Shown: one piece after another, positions 7,317-16,666 of the stretch
Layout: each line of letters opens with the position of its first letter
Numbering within the stretch: the stretch's first letter is position 1
From: Candidatus Kouleothrix ribensis
GTDB lineage: Bacteria > Chloroflexota > Chloroflexia > Chloroflexales > Roseiflexaceae
Length of the DNA: 64,000 bases
Assembly: GCA_016722075.1 (NCBI GenBank)
Contig: JADKGW010000001.1
Location: 4,774,001 to 4,838,000, forward strand
Direction: 5' to 3'
Notes under the pieces: model-generated
What the model saw: only the letters and a program-made list of their open reading frames with translations
Database searches by the model: none
What the model was told of the DNA's origin: nothing
Program-made: the position numbers and the translations under genes

Positions 7317-10061
7317 GTGGAACTATCGAGCGTAGACGCCCCCATGCTTGCACCGATCGAACATACCACCCGGCGCCTGCAGCCAGTAAATATCTTCTTT
7401 GCGCCCAAATCAGTTGCGGTGATTGGCGCGTCGGAGGCGCCCGGCAGCGTTGGGCGCACGGTACTGTGGAACCTGGTGAGCAGCCCATTCGGCGGCACGG
7501 TGTACCCGGTGAACGACAAGCGCACCAACGTGCTGGGCATCAAATCCTACCCCAACCTATCCGCACTGCCACAGCCAGTCGATCTCGCGGTGGTCATCAC
7601 GCCCGCGCCGAGCGTACCCGGCATCATCGCCGAGTGTGCCGCCACCGGTGTCGGCGGCGCGATCATCATTTCGGCCGGCTTCAAAGAGACCGGGCCAGAC
7701 GGCCTGGCGCTCGAGCAGCGCGTGCTGGCCGAGGCGCGTCAGGGCAACATGCGGATCATCGGGCCGAACTGCCTGGGCCTGATGCGGCCAACCAACGGCC
7801 TGAACGCATCGCTGGCCAACGGCATCGCCAGCCCCGGCAACGTAGCCTTCATCAGCCAGAGCGGCACGCTTGGCGCGGCGATTCTCGACTGGAGCATGCA
7901 CGAGCACTTCGGCTTTAGCGCGTTCATCTCAGTCGGCTCGATGCTCGATGTCGGCTGGGGCGATCTGATCGACTACCTCGGCAACGACCCGCATACCAAG
8001 AGCATCTTGCTGTACATGGAGTCGATCGGCGATGTGCGCTCGTTCATCTCGGCCGCGCGCGAGGTGTCGCTGAGCAAACCGATCATCGTGCTGAAGGGCG
8101 GGCGCACCGAGGCCGGCGCGCAGGCAGCCGCCTCGCACACCGGCTCGCTCACCGGCAGCGACGCCGTGCTACACGCGGCGCTGCGGCGCTGCGGCGCGGT
8201 GCGGGTCAACTCGATCGCCGACCTGTTCAACATGGCCGAGGTGCTGGCCAAACAGCCACGCCCGGCCGGCCCGCGCCTGACCATCCTGACCAACGCCGGC
8301 GGGCCGGGCGTACTGGCCGCCGACGAGCTGATCGCCAGCGGCGGTGAGCTGGCCCCGCTCGGCCCCAATACGCTCGAGGCGCTCGATCAGCTGCTACCGT
8401 ACCACTGGAGCCACAGCAACCCGATCGATATCGTGGGCAATGCCGGCCCCGATCGCTACGCCAAATCGGTCGAGATCGCCATCAGCGACCCGAGCAGCGA
8501 CGGCCTGCTGGTGATCCTCTCGCCCCAGGCTGTGACCGACGCCACCGCTACAGCCACGCGGCTGGCGGCGTTCGCGCGCACCAGCGGCAAGCCGCTGCTG
8601 GCCAGCTGGATGGGCGGCGCCGAGACGCGCGAGGGCGAGACGATCTTGAACCGCGCGAACATCCCGACATTCCCCTACCCCGACACCGCCGCGCGGATGT
8701 TCTATTACATGTGGCGCTACAGCTATAATCTGCGCGGCCTGTACGAGACGCCCATCCTGCCGGCGGCCTCGGAAATCATCTCGGCCCAGCGCGCCGAGGT
8801 CGAGCAGCGCATCCTGGCCGCTCGCGCGTCGGGCCGCACCCTGCTGACCGAGGTCGAATCGAAGCAGCTGCTGGCGGCCTACGGCATTCCCACCGCCGAG
8901 TCGCGCGTGGCGACCAGCGAGGCCGAGGCGGCGCGGATTGCCAGGGCGATCGGCTTCCCGGTAGTGCTAAAGCTACTCTCGAACACGATCGCGCATAAGA
9001 GCGATGTTGGTGGGGTGAAACTGCACCTCGACGACTCGAGCTCGGTGCGGCGGGCCTACCGCGAGATCAAAGCCCAGGTGAGCGCCAAGGTTGGCCCCGA
9101 GCATTTTCTGGGCGTCTCGGTGCAGCCGATGATCTCGGACGACGGCTACGAGCTGATCGTCGGCAGCAGCCTCGACCCGCAATTCGGGCCGGTGCTGCTA
9201 TTTGGCGCAGGCGGGCGTATGGTCGAAGTATTTCGCGACCACACGCTTGGGCTGCCGCCGCTCACCACCACGCTAGCGCGGCGCATGATTGAGCGCACGC
9301 GCGTATTCAGGGCGCTGCGCGGCATCGGCGGCCGCGCGCCGATCGATATGGCTGCACTCGAGCAGCTGCTGGTGCGCTTCAGCCAGCTGGTGATCGAACA
9401 GCGCTGGATTCGCGAGATCGACATCAACCCGCTGCTGGTATCCGAGCGGCGCATGATCGCGCTCGACGCGCGCGTGGTGCTGCACGGCCCCGATGTGAGC
9501 GAGGACGCGCTGCCACGCTCGGCGATCCGGCCCTACCCCAGCCAGTATGTCAAGCCGTTTGAGCTGCGCGATGGCTCCTACGTGCTGATCCGCCCGATCC
9601 GCCCCGAAGACGAGCCGTTGATCGTCGAGTTTCACTCGACGCTCTCAGAAGAGAGTGTGTACCTGCGCTACTTCTACCCCATGTCGCTCGACCAGCGCAT
9701 CGCCCACGAGCGGCTGACGCGGATCTGCTTCATCGACTACGACCGCGAGATGGTGCTGGTGGCCGAGCGCACCGATGCTGCCAGCGGCACACGCACAATC
9801 ATCGGCGTGGGCAACCTGCTGAAGGTGCATGGCACTAATCACGGCGAATTCGCTGCGGTGGTGAGCGATGCCAGCCAGGGCCAGGGGCTCGGCACCGAGC
9901 TGCTGCGCCGCCTGATCGAGATCGGCCGCGACGAGAACCTCGATCGGATCATTGCCGACGTGCTGCCCGAGAATCGCGATATGCAGCGCGTGTTCCAGAA
10001 GCTGGGCTTCCGGTTTCGCCGCTCGCTGGGCGACCCGACTAAGGTCGAGTTCGACCTGTAG
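7317..10061 (+). CDS. NDP-forming acyl-CoA synthetase fused to a GNAT acetyltransferase
   Basis: A 914-residue fusion. It has a CoA-binding domain (PKSVAVIGASEAPGSVG), a succinyl-CoA-ligase-like alpha region with the phospho-His loop (AASHTGSLTGSD), an ATP-grasp beta part (KLLSNTIAHKSDVGGVKL, FGAGGRMVEVF, IREIDINPLLV) and, from about residue 740, a C-terminal GNAT domain (VVSDASQGQGLGTELLRRLIE). This is the layout of Pat/PatZ-type protein lysine acetyltransferases, which switch off acetyl-CoA synthetases. The catalytic His appears present, so ligase activity is also possible. The start is GTG 7317, with TAGGAG about 8 bases upstream; an ATG nine codons later is the alternative. A second, GNAT-less paralogue lies at 48900-50993. 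Confidence 0.88.
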   Translation: MELSSVDAPMLAPIEHTTRRLQPVNIFFAPKSVAVIGASEAPGSVGRTVLWNLVSSPFGGTVYPVNDKRTNVLGIKSYPNLSALPQPVDLAVVITPAPSVPGIIAECAATGVGGAIIISAGFKETGPDGLALEQRVLAEARQGNMRIIGPNCLGLMRPTNGLNASLANGIASPGNVAFISQSGTLGAAILDWSMHEHFGFSAFISVGSMLDVGWGDLIDYLGNDPHTKSILLYMESIGDVRSFISAAREVSLSKPIIVLKGGRTEAGAQAAASHTGSLTGSDAVLHAALRRCGAVRVNSIADLFNMAEVLAKQPRPAGPRLTILTNAGGPGVLAADELIASGGELAPLGPNTLEALDQLLPYHWSHSNPIDIVGNAGPDRYAKSVEIAISDPSSDGLLVILSPQAVTDATATATRLAAFARTSGKPLLASWMGGAETREGETILNRANIPTFPYPDTAARMFYYMWRYSYNLRGLYETPILPAASEIISAQRAEVEQRILAARASGRTLLTEVESKQLLAAYGIPTAESRVATSEAEAARIARAIGFPVVLKLLSNTIAHKSDVGGVKLHLDDSSSVRRAYREIKAQVSAKVGPEHFLGVSVQPMISDDGYELIVGSSLDPQFGPVLLFGAGGRMVEVFRDHTLGLPPLTTTLARRMIERTRVFRALRGIGGRAPIDMAALEQLLVRFSQLVIEQRWIREIDINPLLVSERRMIALDARVVLHGPDVSEDALPRSAIRPYPSQYVKPFELRDGSYVLIRPIRPEDEPLIVEFHSTLSEESVYLRYFYPMSLDQRIAHERLTRICFIDYDREMVLVAERTDAASGTRTIIGVGNLLKVHGTNHGEFAAVVSDASQGQGLGTELLRRLIEIGRDENLDRIIADVLPENRDMQRVFQKLGFRFRRSLGDPTKVEFDL

Positions 10062-10152
10062 GCGCGCCCTGGCGCACTGCCGCGCCTCCAATCATTGGCA
10101 CGACGTACACAGGCGTTGATTTCGACCGGCACGAGTGAGCTGGAGCAACACA

Positions 10153-10569
10153 ATGACATCGATCAATCGCGCGATGCTCGATCGCGAATGGCTTGGCAAG
10201 ACGCTAGGGATCGAGATCGCCGAGGCAGCACCCGAGCGGGTAGTCGCGCTGATGCCGATTACCGCCGCACACCACCAGCCCTTCGGCTACTTGCACGGTG
10301 GCGCCTCGGTGGCATTGGCCGAATCGGTGGCCAGCGTGGGCGGGATGCTAAACGCGCCGCCCGGCAAAGTGGTGTTCGGGCTAGAGATCAACGCCAACCA
10401 TGTACGCCCGCGCCGATCCGGCACGCTGCGCGCAATTGGCACACCGCTGCATGTTGGGCAGACCACCCAGATCTGGGAGATCCGAATCGTCGACGAGGCC
10501 GACAAGCTCGTGTGCATTTCGCGCTGCACGCTGGCGGTCGTGCCGATCGACGCAAGCGCCGCCGACTGA
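10153..10569 (+). CDS. PaaI-family hotdog thioesterase
   Basis: A 138-residue single hotdog domain with the family signature: QPFGYLHGGASVALAES carries the substrate-binding HGG(A) stretch, followed by the GLEINANHVRP strand. The family hydrolyses acyl- or aryl-CoA thioesters in the cytoplasm as tetramers. I chose the ATG at 10153 (GGAG at 10142-10145, spacing 7) over the GTG at 10135. It lies 91 bases after the acyl-CoA synthetase in the same direction, so co-transcription is likely. It may release CoA from unwanted acyl-CoAs; the substrate is unknown. Confidence 0.85.
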   Translation: MTSINRAMLDREWLGKTLGIEIAEAAPERVVALMPITAAHHQPFGYLHGGASVALAESVASVGGMLNAPPGKVVFGLEINANHVRPRRSGTLRAIGTPLHVGQTTQIWEIRIVDEADKLVCISRCTLAVVPIDASAAD

Positions 10570-10671
10570 TTCATAGTTACGAATGAAAAGCGTGATCGAG
10601 CCATCCCGACAGCTGGCTGGCGCCTTCACCCGGCCGCGTGCCGCACGAGCCATGCATACGCTGCCATCGCG

Positions 10672-11121
10672 CTACAGAGCCATGGCCGGCTCGGCCGCGT
10701 CGACATACACCGTGGCATAGCTGCGGCGGGGTGGGCAGCTTGCCAGGAACACATCGAACCCGCCGGACGGCACCGGCAGCGCGGCCTGGCGCTCGCCAAC
10801 CATCGTGCTCAGCCAATCTTCGTGGGCATCATCGTCGTACAGCTCGTCGTCGGGGAAGTACTCGCACACTATGGCCTGCCACCACGCGGTGGATAAGTCG
10901 GGCTCGAGTGGGCGGCGGCGCGCATCGTACACGTGTACGGCATCGATCACCAGGTAGCTGTTGCCCAGGTTGCGCTCGGCGATGGTAGTAACCTCGACGC
11001 GCTCGGCTGCTACGCCATAGATGTCGCGGGCAAAGCCGGTATACTCGCGCCAGAGCTGAAAGGCACGGAATTCGCGTACGAATGCCTGCAGCTCGCCCTC
11101 AGTCATACCTCGGTAAGTCAT
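10672..11121 (-). CDS. conserved hypothetical protein, 149 aa
   Basis: I do not recognise a family. The protein is acidic and soluble, with an N-terminal helix (MTEGELQAFVREFRAFQLWR), a central beta-rich part (NSYLVIDAVHVYDARRRPLEPD) and a Trp/Asp-rich stretch (WWQAIVCEYFPDDELYDDDAHEDWL). No signal peptide, membrane helix or metal motif is visible. The start is the ATG at 11121, because GGGGGAG sits 7 bases before it; the longer frame has no such site. It converges with the thioesterase gene. Confidence 0.6.
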   Translation of the reverse strand: MTYRGMTEGELQAFVREFRAFQLWREYTGFARDIYGVAAERVEVTTIAERNLGNSYLVIDAVHVYDARRRPLEPDLSTAWWQAIVCEYFPDDELYDDDAHEDWLSTMVGERQAALPVPSGGFDVFLASCPPRRSYATVYVDAAEPAMAL

Positions 11122-11499
11122 GCTGGTTCTCCCCCACATCTGTGCTCGATAACCCCTACGTGATATCGCCCACGCGCACACTGCCTACGGCGGAAACGCA
11201 ACCGTGGTAGCCTGCTGCACAGGCTTTCGGCACCACGCGGGCCAGCGCGTACTGCCGACACGAGTCACACCGTAGCTCGCGTTGCGTGCTCGTTCGCCTG
11301 CGGCAGCGAAGTACCGCTCTGCCGCAGACCACAAACACCAACTGCGTACGCGCTCTAGATAATCAATGCGGATCAGGAAATCGACACGCCAATAGTAGCA
11401 CATACGTACGACATGTAGCGTCACAGAGTGGGCACAAACAAGCGCCGTAGGCTCAAGCCGGTTTCGAGCCTACGGCGCCTGGAGTGGGCAGGGCGCATG
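11122..11499. other. 378-bp intergenic region with dispersed-repeat pieces
   Basis: No gene is seen. The stretch 11181-11360 contains CCAACTGCGTACG (near 11339), shared with the inverted repeat at 1936-2019, and GGTAGCCTGC (near 11208), shared with 36028 or so. The 3' end holds the terminator at 11442-11478. Confidence 0.5.
11442..11478 (-). terminator. strong hairpin terminator of the CBS-ACT gene
   Basis: A perfect 13-bp stem (GCGCCGTAGGCTC and its complement) with an 11-base loop, 21 bases past the minus-strand stop. On the minus strand it is followed by TTGTTTGTG. Confidence 0.75.
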
Positions 11500-12141
11500 T
11501 TAGCACACGCGCAGATCGATCACCCGCTCGACCAGCGGCGTAATCTGCGCGCGCAGCCGCTCGGGCTCGACACCGATGACCTTGCACATCACCGTGCTAT
11601 TCGAGGTATCTTCGCCCGCAAAGGTACCGAGCGCCACAATATTCCCGCCGATCTCGGCTACCGCGTGGGTGAGCCGCGCAAGCTGCCCGGCGGTATCGGG
11701 GATCAGCACGGTGGCGCGCACGCCCATCTCGCGCGCGCCGGTCATCTCGAGCAGCACGCGAAACAAGTCGGTCTCGGTGATCATGCCGACGACATGGCCA
11801 TCGCGCAGCACCGGCAGGCCGCCGATCTTGTTGTCGGCCATGGTTCGCGCGGCCTCTTCGATCGGCGTCGCCTCAGTCACCGTCAGAACGTCGATGCTCA
11901 TCACCTTCTCGACGGTCAGCTTGCTCAGCAGGTAGTTCAGCTCCCAGATGCTCAGGGTGGTAGCCGACGAAGCCGAGGCATGCAGCAGATCGCGGTCAGT
12001 CACAATCCCTATCAGCTTGCCGTTTTGCACCACCGGCATGCGGCGGATATGCTCGCGCCGCATCATGGTCAGGGCTTCGGGAACCGGTGTATCGGGGTGT
12101 ACCGGGATCACCGGGTGAGTCATTCGTTCGCCAACTAGCAT
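11500..12141 (-). CDS. CBS-CBS-ACT domain protein (AcuB-like)
   Basis: 213 residues. There are two CBS motifs (residues about 5-60, MTHPVIPVHPDTPVPEAL and GIVTDRDLL; about 75-135, VMSIDVLTVTEATPIEEA and GMITETDLF), followed by an ACT domain (about 140-210, VLIPDTAGQLARLTHAVAEIGGNIVAL). The CBS pair usually binds adenine nucleotides and ACT binds small ligands, so this is a sensor or allosteric module. Bacillus AcuB, of the same layout, belongs to an acetoin/acetate locus. It lies 139 bases downstream of the malic enzyme in the same direction and may be co-transcribed with it. Confidence 0.85.
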   Translation of the reverse strand: MLVGERMTHPVIPVHPDTPVPEALTMMRREHIRRMPVVQNGKLIGIVTDRDLLHASASSATTLSIWELNYLLSKLTVEKVMSIDVLTVTEATPIEEAARTMADNKIGGLPVLRDGHVVGMITETDLFRVLLEMTGAREMGVRATVLIPDTAGQLARLTHAVAEIGGNIVALGTFAGEDTSNSTVMCKVIGVEPERLRAQITPLVERVIDLRVC

Positions 12142-12280
12142 TCCATTGCTCCTTACACTTCAGTGTGTTAGAGATTGAGATATTTCAAACCAGCCTACCA
12201 GATATCCGATTCCCTGATAGTATAGCCCCAGATGGGTGGGCCTGGGGGGTTCACGGAATCTGTGCGCCCCCAGGCAAGCG

Positions 12281-13993
12281 CTACGTGCGCTGGATCGGGG
12301 TATAGTGTGGCGCCCAGATCAACGCATCGATGTTGCGGGCCAATGCTTCGGGGCTGCTTGGCTCGGCGACGCCGGCCTGCTGTGCGGCCGCGCCAACCGC
12401 CAGCGCGATCCGCCGCGACACCGAGCGCACCTCGCCAAGCGGCGGGAACAGCGTCGCGCCTGGGTCGGCATAGATCGGCGCCTGCTCGCTCAGTGTGCGC
12501 GCGGCCGCCACGAACATACTATCGACCACCCGGCGCGCACCTGAGGCCAGCACGCCCAGGGCTACGCCAGGGAAGATCAGCACATTGTTGCACTGGCTGA
12601 TCCGCACGGTTCGGCCACGGTAGACCACATCTGGAAATGGGCTGCCAGTGGCGATCAGCGCACGCCCCTGCGTCCAGGCCAGCAAGTCAACCGGCGCCGC
12701 CTCGCAGCGCGAGGTCGGGTTCGAGAGCGGGAAGATGATCGGGTGCTCGGTGTGCTTAAGCATCTCGCGTACAATCGGCTCGCTAAACGCGCCGGGCTGG
12801 GCCGCCGTACCGATCAGGATGGTTGGATGCACCTGGCGCACAACATCCTCGAGCGTGACCCCACCAGGGCGCGCGAGATGGAACGCGACCGCGCGGTCGA
12901 GCGGCTGGGCAAACGCGCGCTTGGCCGGATCGAGATCCTGGCGGCCGTCGTGTACCGGGCCGTGGCTATCGACCAGCCAGATCGCGGCGCGGGCATCGGC
13001 CTCGGAGCCGCCATCGGCCACCACGGCCGCGACGATCTGCTCGCAGATGCCGGTGGCAGCCGAGCCAGCGCCGAGCATCACAATGCGCTGATCGCGCAGG
13101 CGCGAGCCGCTCGCGCCCATGGCTGCCAGCAGGCCGGCCAGTGTCACCGCGCCGGTGCCCTGGATGTCGTCGTTGAACGAGCACAGCCGATCGCGATAGC
13201 GATCGAGCAGCCGGCGCGCATTCTGCTTGGCAAAATCTTCCCACTGGAGCAGCGCGTTCGGGAACACCCGCATCACGGCGGTCACAAACGCCTCGATAAA
13301 TGCATCGTACTCGGCACCGCGCACGCGCTCGTGGCGCCAGCCCAGGTAGAGCGGGTCGTCGAGCAGCGACTGGTTATCGGTGCCGATGTCGAGGTGGATG
13401 GGCAGCGTAGTGGCCGGGTGAATACCCGCACACAACGAGTAGAGCGTGAGCTTGCCGACCGAAATCTCCATCCCGCCGATACCCAGATCGCCCAGCCCGA
13501 GCACGCGCTCGCCGTCTGTCACCACAATCGCGCGCACATCGCTATTGGCGGCGTTGTGCAGCATGGCCTCGATCGAGTCGCGGTGCGGATAATCGACATA
13601 CAGGCCGCGCGGCCGCCGGTAGATGTGGCTGTAGTGTTGCGCGGTGATACCGACCACCGGCGTGTAGATCATCGGCAGCATCTCGGTGATATGCTCGCTG
13701 AGCAGCCGGTAGAACAGCGTCTCGTTGCGATCTTGCAGGCTAGTGAGGAAGATATGCCGTTCCTGCGCGCTGGTCTTCTGCTGATAATTCTCGTAGGTGC
13801 GCACAAGCTGCTCGTCCATGGTTGCCACGTGCGGCGGCAGCAAACCCAGCAAACCCAGGCTAGAGCGCTCATCGGCGCTAAACGCGCTGCCTTTATTGAG
13901 CATCGGGCAGTCAAGCAGCAGCGAGCCGGACAGAGGTGTCTCGAGCGTCTCTGCGCCGGTCTCGGGATCGCGAACGACTGTATACGCCTTCAT
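12281..13993 (-). CDS. maeA: NAD-dependent malic enzyme (SfcA/MaeA type)
   Basis: 570 residues, the usual length of the large malic enzymes that oxidatively decarboxylate malate to pyruvate and CO2. The diagnostic parts are visible: the LPMIYTPVVG segment with the catalytic Tyr, GLGDLGIGGMEI, the metal-binding FNDDIQGTGAV stretch, the dinucleotide fold GAGSAATGI, and FPLSNPTSRCEA with the late Asn. Cofactor choice (NAD rather than NADP) is inferred from family resemblance. The neighbouring CBS-ACT protein could sense the energy state for it. The gene faces away from the acyl-CoA dehydrogenase across a long hairpin-rich gap. Confidence 0.9.
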   Translation of the reverse strand: MKAYTVVRDPETGAETLETPLSGSLLLDCPMLNKGSAFSADERSSLGLLGLLPPHVATMDEQLVRTYENYQQKTSAQERHIFLTSLQDRNETLFYRLLSEHITEMLPMIYTPVVGITAQHYSHIYRRPRGLYVDYPHRDSIEAMLHNAANSDVRAIVVTDGERVLGLGDLGIGGMEISVGKLTLYSLCAGIHPATTLPIHLDIGTDNQSLLDDPLYLGWRHERVRGAEYDAFIEAFVTAVMRVFPNALLQWEDFAKQNARRLLDRYRDRLCSFNDDIQGTGAVTLAGLLAAMGASGSRLRDQRIVMLGAGSAATGICEQIVAAVVADGGSEADARAAIWLVDSHGPVHDGRQDLDPAKRAFAQPLDRAVAFHLARPGGVTLEDVVRQVHPTILIGTAAQPGAFSEPIVREMLKHTEHPIIFPLSNPTSRCEAAPVDLLAWTQGRALIATGSPFPDVVYRGRTVRISQCNNVLIFPGVALGVLASGARRVVDSMFVAAARTLSEQAPIYADPGATLFPPLGEVRSVSRRIALAVGAAAQQAGVAEPSSPEALARNIDALIWAPHYTPIQRT

Positions 13994-14110
13994 GCACGGC
14001 TCCTTTTCTATGCTGTGCTGATGCCGGGCGGTATCCCAACGCTCAGCGTATGCGATTGGGGCGGGCTATGTTGGAAAGGATTCTTTATTCTGTGGGAAGG
14101 AATCATTACT

Positions 14111-14460
14111 GGTGGGCTACGCGCCCCCGAACCCTGCGTTGCGGGGGCTACGCGCCCCCGAACCCCGCGCCTCGTGCCACACGCGTGCGGGGCAGCGCCC
14201 CGAACCCTGCGCGGGGCAGCGCCCCAAACCCCGCGCCTCGTGCCACACACGTGCGGGGGCTACGCGCCCCCGAACCCTGCGTTGCGGGGGCTACGCGCCC
14301 CCAAACCCCGCGCCTCGTGCCACACGCGTGCGGGGGCTACGCGCCCCCGAACCCTGCGCCTCGTGCCACATGCGTGCGGGGGCTACGCGCCCCCGAACCC
14401 CGCGGCAGGGGCCGGCGGCGGCCCCTGCACCCCGCCGCCGGGGTTCCACCCCGGACCCCC
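14111..14460 (+). repeat. array of eight GC-rich hairpin units
   Basis: Eight units of the form GGGGGCTACGCGCCCCC or GGGGCAGCGCCCC are each followed by GAACCCTGCG, AAACCCCGCG or a close variant. The 19-base spacer CCTCGTGCCACACGCGTGC, with small variations, follows units 2, 4, 6 and 7. The array ends in a longer GCAGGGGCC/GGCCCCTGC stem (14405-14428). It is not a CRISPR: there are no unique spacers of constant length. Confidence 0.85.
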
Positions 14461-14625
14461 TATTTTGCCATCGCTCGTTTGCACCGCCCGGCGCACATGC
14501 CCCAGGGCAGCCCGAGCGATCGTTAGCACACGCATACGTGCTTCAGTGCGCACCACCTGAAGCACTTGGCCACGGCATGAGTCGATGTGCATAGGGTTGG
14601 GATGGCCTCGCTTGCCGGAGGGGTT

Positions 14626-14830
14626 TTAGGGGAACCGGCCGGGTTCCCCTAATCGGGGGCACGGGGGCGAAGCGCCCCGAAAATCTCTTGCTGGGGGCAC
14701 GGGGGCGCAGCGCCCCGGAAAGGCCTGCCGGGGGCACGGGGCCGCAGCGCCCCGGAAAGGCCTGCCGGGGGCACGGGGCCGCAGCGCCCCGAAAAAAGGC
14801 CCGGCGGGGCACGCGGGCGCAGCACCCGCA
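14626..14830 (+). repeat. second GC-rich hairpin array
   Basis: It begins with TTAGGGGAACC/GGTTCCCCTAA (14626-14652), followed by five repeats of about 45-55 bases that share a GGGGGCACGGGGC core, AGCGCCCC and GGAAAGG or GAAAA. It lies in the same 966-bp gap between the malic enzyme and the acyl-CoA dehydrogenase. Confidence 0.8.
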
Positions 14831-14959
14831 ACAACCGCGCAAAAAGTGAAGATTCATTACCCCACGATATTCATATCTTTTCTACATGCCCGATCGGGCC
14901 GGGCTACCATCTGTATGTTGTATAGCCAAAGTAGCATAGAACCGGCCGGAGGTACGCCC

Positions 14960-16597
14960 ATGACTGGACTTGACACCGAGACGCGCGATATGGTGATCTC
15001 GACGCTTCAGGAGTATGCCGAGCGCAAGCTGAAGCCCGAGTTTCTGCGCGAGTTGGATGAGAAGGACGAGTTCCCCGAGCAGGTGCTGAAAGATCTGTAC
15101 GATCCAAACCAGTTTGGCCTGCACCTCATGTTCATCCCCGAGGAGTACGGCGGGCTGGGCGGCGGCGCCTACGACATCTACCGCGTTTCCGAAACCATGG
15201 CGCGTATCGATCTCGGTATTGCCACTGGCGTGCTGGCCACCTTCCTCGGCACCGACCCGATCACTGTCGGCGGTACGGAGGAGCAGAAGAAGCTGTGGAT
15301 GGGCAAGATCGCCGAGCATGGCTGGCTAGTGGCCTATGGCGCCACCGAGCCGCAGGCCGGCAGCGACCTCGGCTCGCTTACCACCAAGGCCGAGCCAGTG
15401 CTCGAAGATGGCAAGCTGGTTGGCTACAAGATCAGCGGCCGCAAGCAGTGGATCAGCAACGGCGGTGTGGCGAAGCTCTATACGATTCTCGCGAATACTG
15501 CCGGTGGCCCCTCGTGGTTCGTGGTCGAGCACGACGCGCCGGGCTTCGTCAAGGGCAAGCACGAAGACAAGCACGGCATCCGCGCCAGCAACACCGCCGC
15601 GCTATTCCTCGACGACGTGTACGTACCAGTCGACCGGCTGGTCGGCGGGGTTGAGGGCCAGGGCCTGGCGCAGGCTCAGGCGGTGTTCGGCTACACCCGC
15701 CTGATGGTCGGCTCGTTTGGCCTGGGCGGCGGCTGGGCCGCGCTCGAGCGCGCCATCCGCTATGGCCAGACGCGCGTGCAAGGCGGGGCGCTGCTCAGCA
15801 CCAAGCAGGCCTACACCCACAAACTGCTGGTGCCGAACGCGGTGCGGCTCGAGGCCGCGCGCGCCTATATCGAGTGGGTCGCAGAGCGCATCGATGGCGG
15901 CGACCCCGAGCAGCAGACCGAGGGCGCCGTTGCGAAATATATGGCCACCGAGGCCGGCAACAAGGCCGCTGAAGACGCCATTCAGGCCCACGGCGGCTAT
16001 GGCTACACCAAAGAATATATGGTCGAGAAGATCAAGCGCGACGTGCGGATCACGTGTATCTACGAAGGCACTTCGGAGATTATGGAGTGGACGATCGCCC
16101 GCGACCGCTGGCAGCTGCACCTGAAAACCCAGGGCGCCTACTACCGCGACTGGGCCACCAAGCTCGAGCAGCTGCAGGCCAGCACGCCCGACTCGGGCGC
16201 CGGCACAGCTGCGCTGGCCATGCGCGCGCTCACGGTGCTGCTCGAGCGCTGCCGGCTCGACCGCCTGACCCGCAACCAGCACATCCTGTTCCGGCTGGGC
16301 GAGCTGATCGCCTTTGCCGAGACGGCTGCAATCTTCGCCGAGCGTTCGGCCAGCAAGCCCAGCGCGGCGGTGCCGTTCGCGCCGGCGACGCTGCGCGCTA
16401 TGGCGCGTGTGCATGCCCGCGACGCGGCCCTGAAGGTTGCCAACGACGGCCTGCGCTGGGCGATCGGTGCCGGCCAGACCGACCCGAACCTGGCCGGCTC
16501 GCTGAACTTGCCGGCGATCTTCGCGGCGCAGAGTGGCCTGATCGATGATATGAACCTGGTGGCGGGCAAGCTGATCGAGGCGTTCCCGGCCGAGTAG
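14960..16597 (+). CDS. acyl-CoA dehydrogenase family protein
   Basis: 545 residues. Motifs are the FAD/substrate contacts VAYGATEPQAGSDLGS and GRKQWISNGG, and the C-terminal AHGGYGYTKEYMVEKIKRDV and CIYEGTSEIMEWTIARD. The protein oxidises or, in some biosynthetic clusters, reduces an acyl-thioester alpha-beta bond with FAD. About 150 residues beyond the core form an extra helical C-terminal domain. The start is Met39 of the longest frame, set by GGAGG at 14948-14952 (spacing 7). The synthase gene begins 69 bases after its stop, so it is most simply the first gene of the cluster, and may stand in for the enoyl reductase that the synthase lacks. Confidence 0.88.
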   Translation: MTGLDTETRDMVISTLQEYAERKLKPEFLRELDEKDEFPEQVLKDLYDPNQFGLHLMFIPEEYGGLGGGAYDIYRVSETMARIDLGIATGVLATFLGTDPITVGGTEEQKKLWMGKIAEHGWLVAYGATEPQAGSDLGSLTTKAEPVLEDGKLVGYKISGRKQWISNGGVAKLYTILANTAGGPSWFVVEHDAPGFVKGKHEDKHGIRASNTAALFLDDVYVPVDRLVGGVEGQGLAQAQAVFGYTRLMVGSFGLGGGWAALERAIRYGQTRVQGGALLSTKQAYTHKLLVPNAVRLEAARAYIEWVAERIDGGDPEQQTEGAVAKYMATEAGNKAAEDAIQAHGGYGYTKEYMVEKIKRDVRITCIYEGTSEIMEWTIARDRWQLHLKTQGAYYRDWATKLEQLQASTPDSGAGTAALAMRALTVLLERCRLDRLTRNQHILFRLGELIAFAETAAIFAERSASKPSAAVPFAPATLRAMARVHARDAALKVANDGLRWAIGAGQTDPNLAGSLNLPAIFAAQSGLIDDMNLVAGKLIEAFPAE

Positions 16598-16666
16598 AGC
16601 AGTGCTACAGCGCGGCTCTATTCCCGACACCGGGAACGCCTGCCGCCGATTTAAGGAGTGGTTGTT

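Noticed and set aside
12743..14560. 605-residue plus-strand frame running through the malic enzyme and the hairpin array
   Set aside because: It is antisense to a well-supported enzyme, and its tail is translated hairpin repeat (repeats of YAPPNPA type).
14111..14830. Possible CRISPR array
   Set aside because: The units are self-complementary, differ in length and lack unique spacers of constant size. No cas gene is present.
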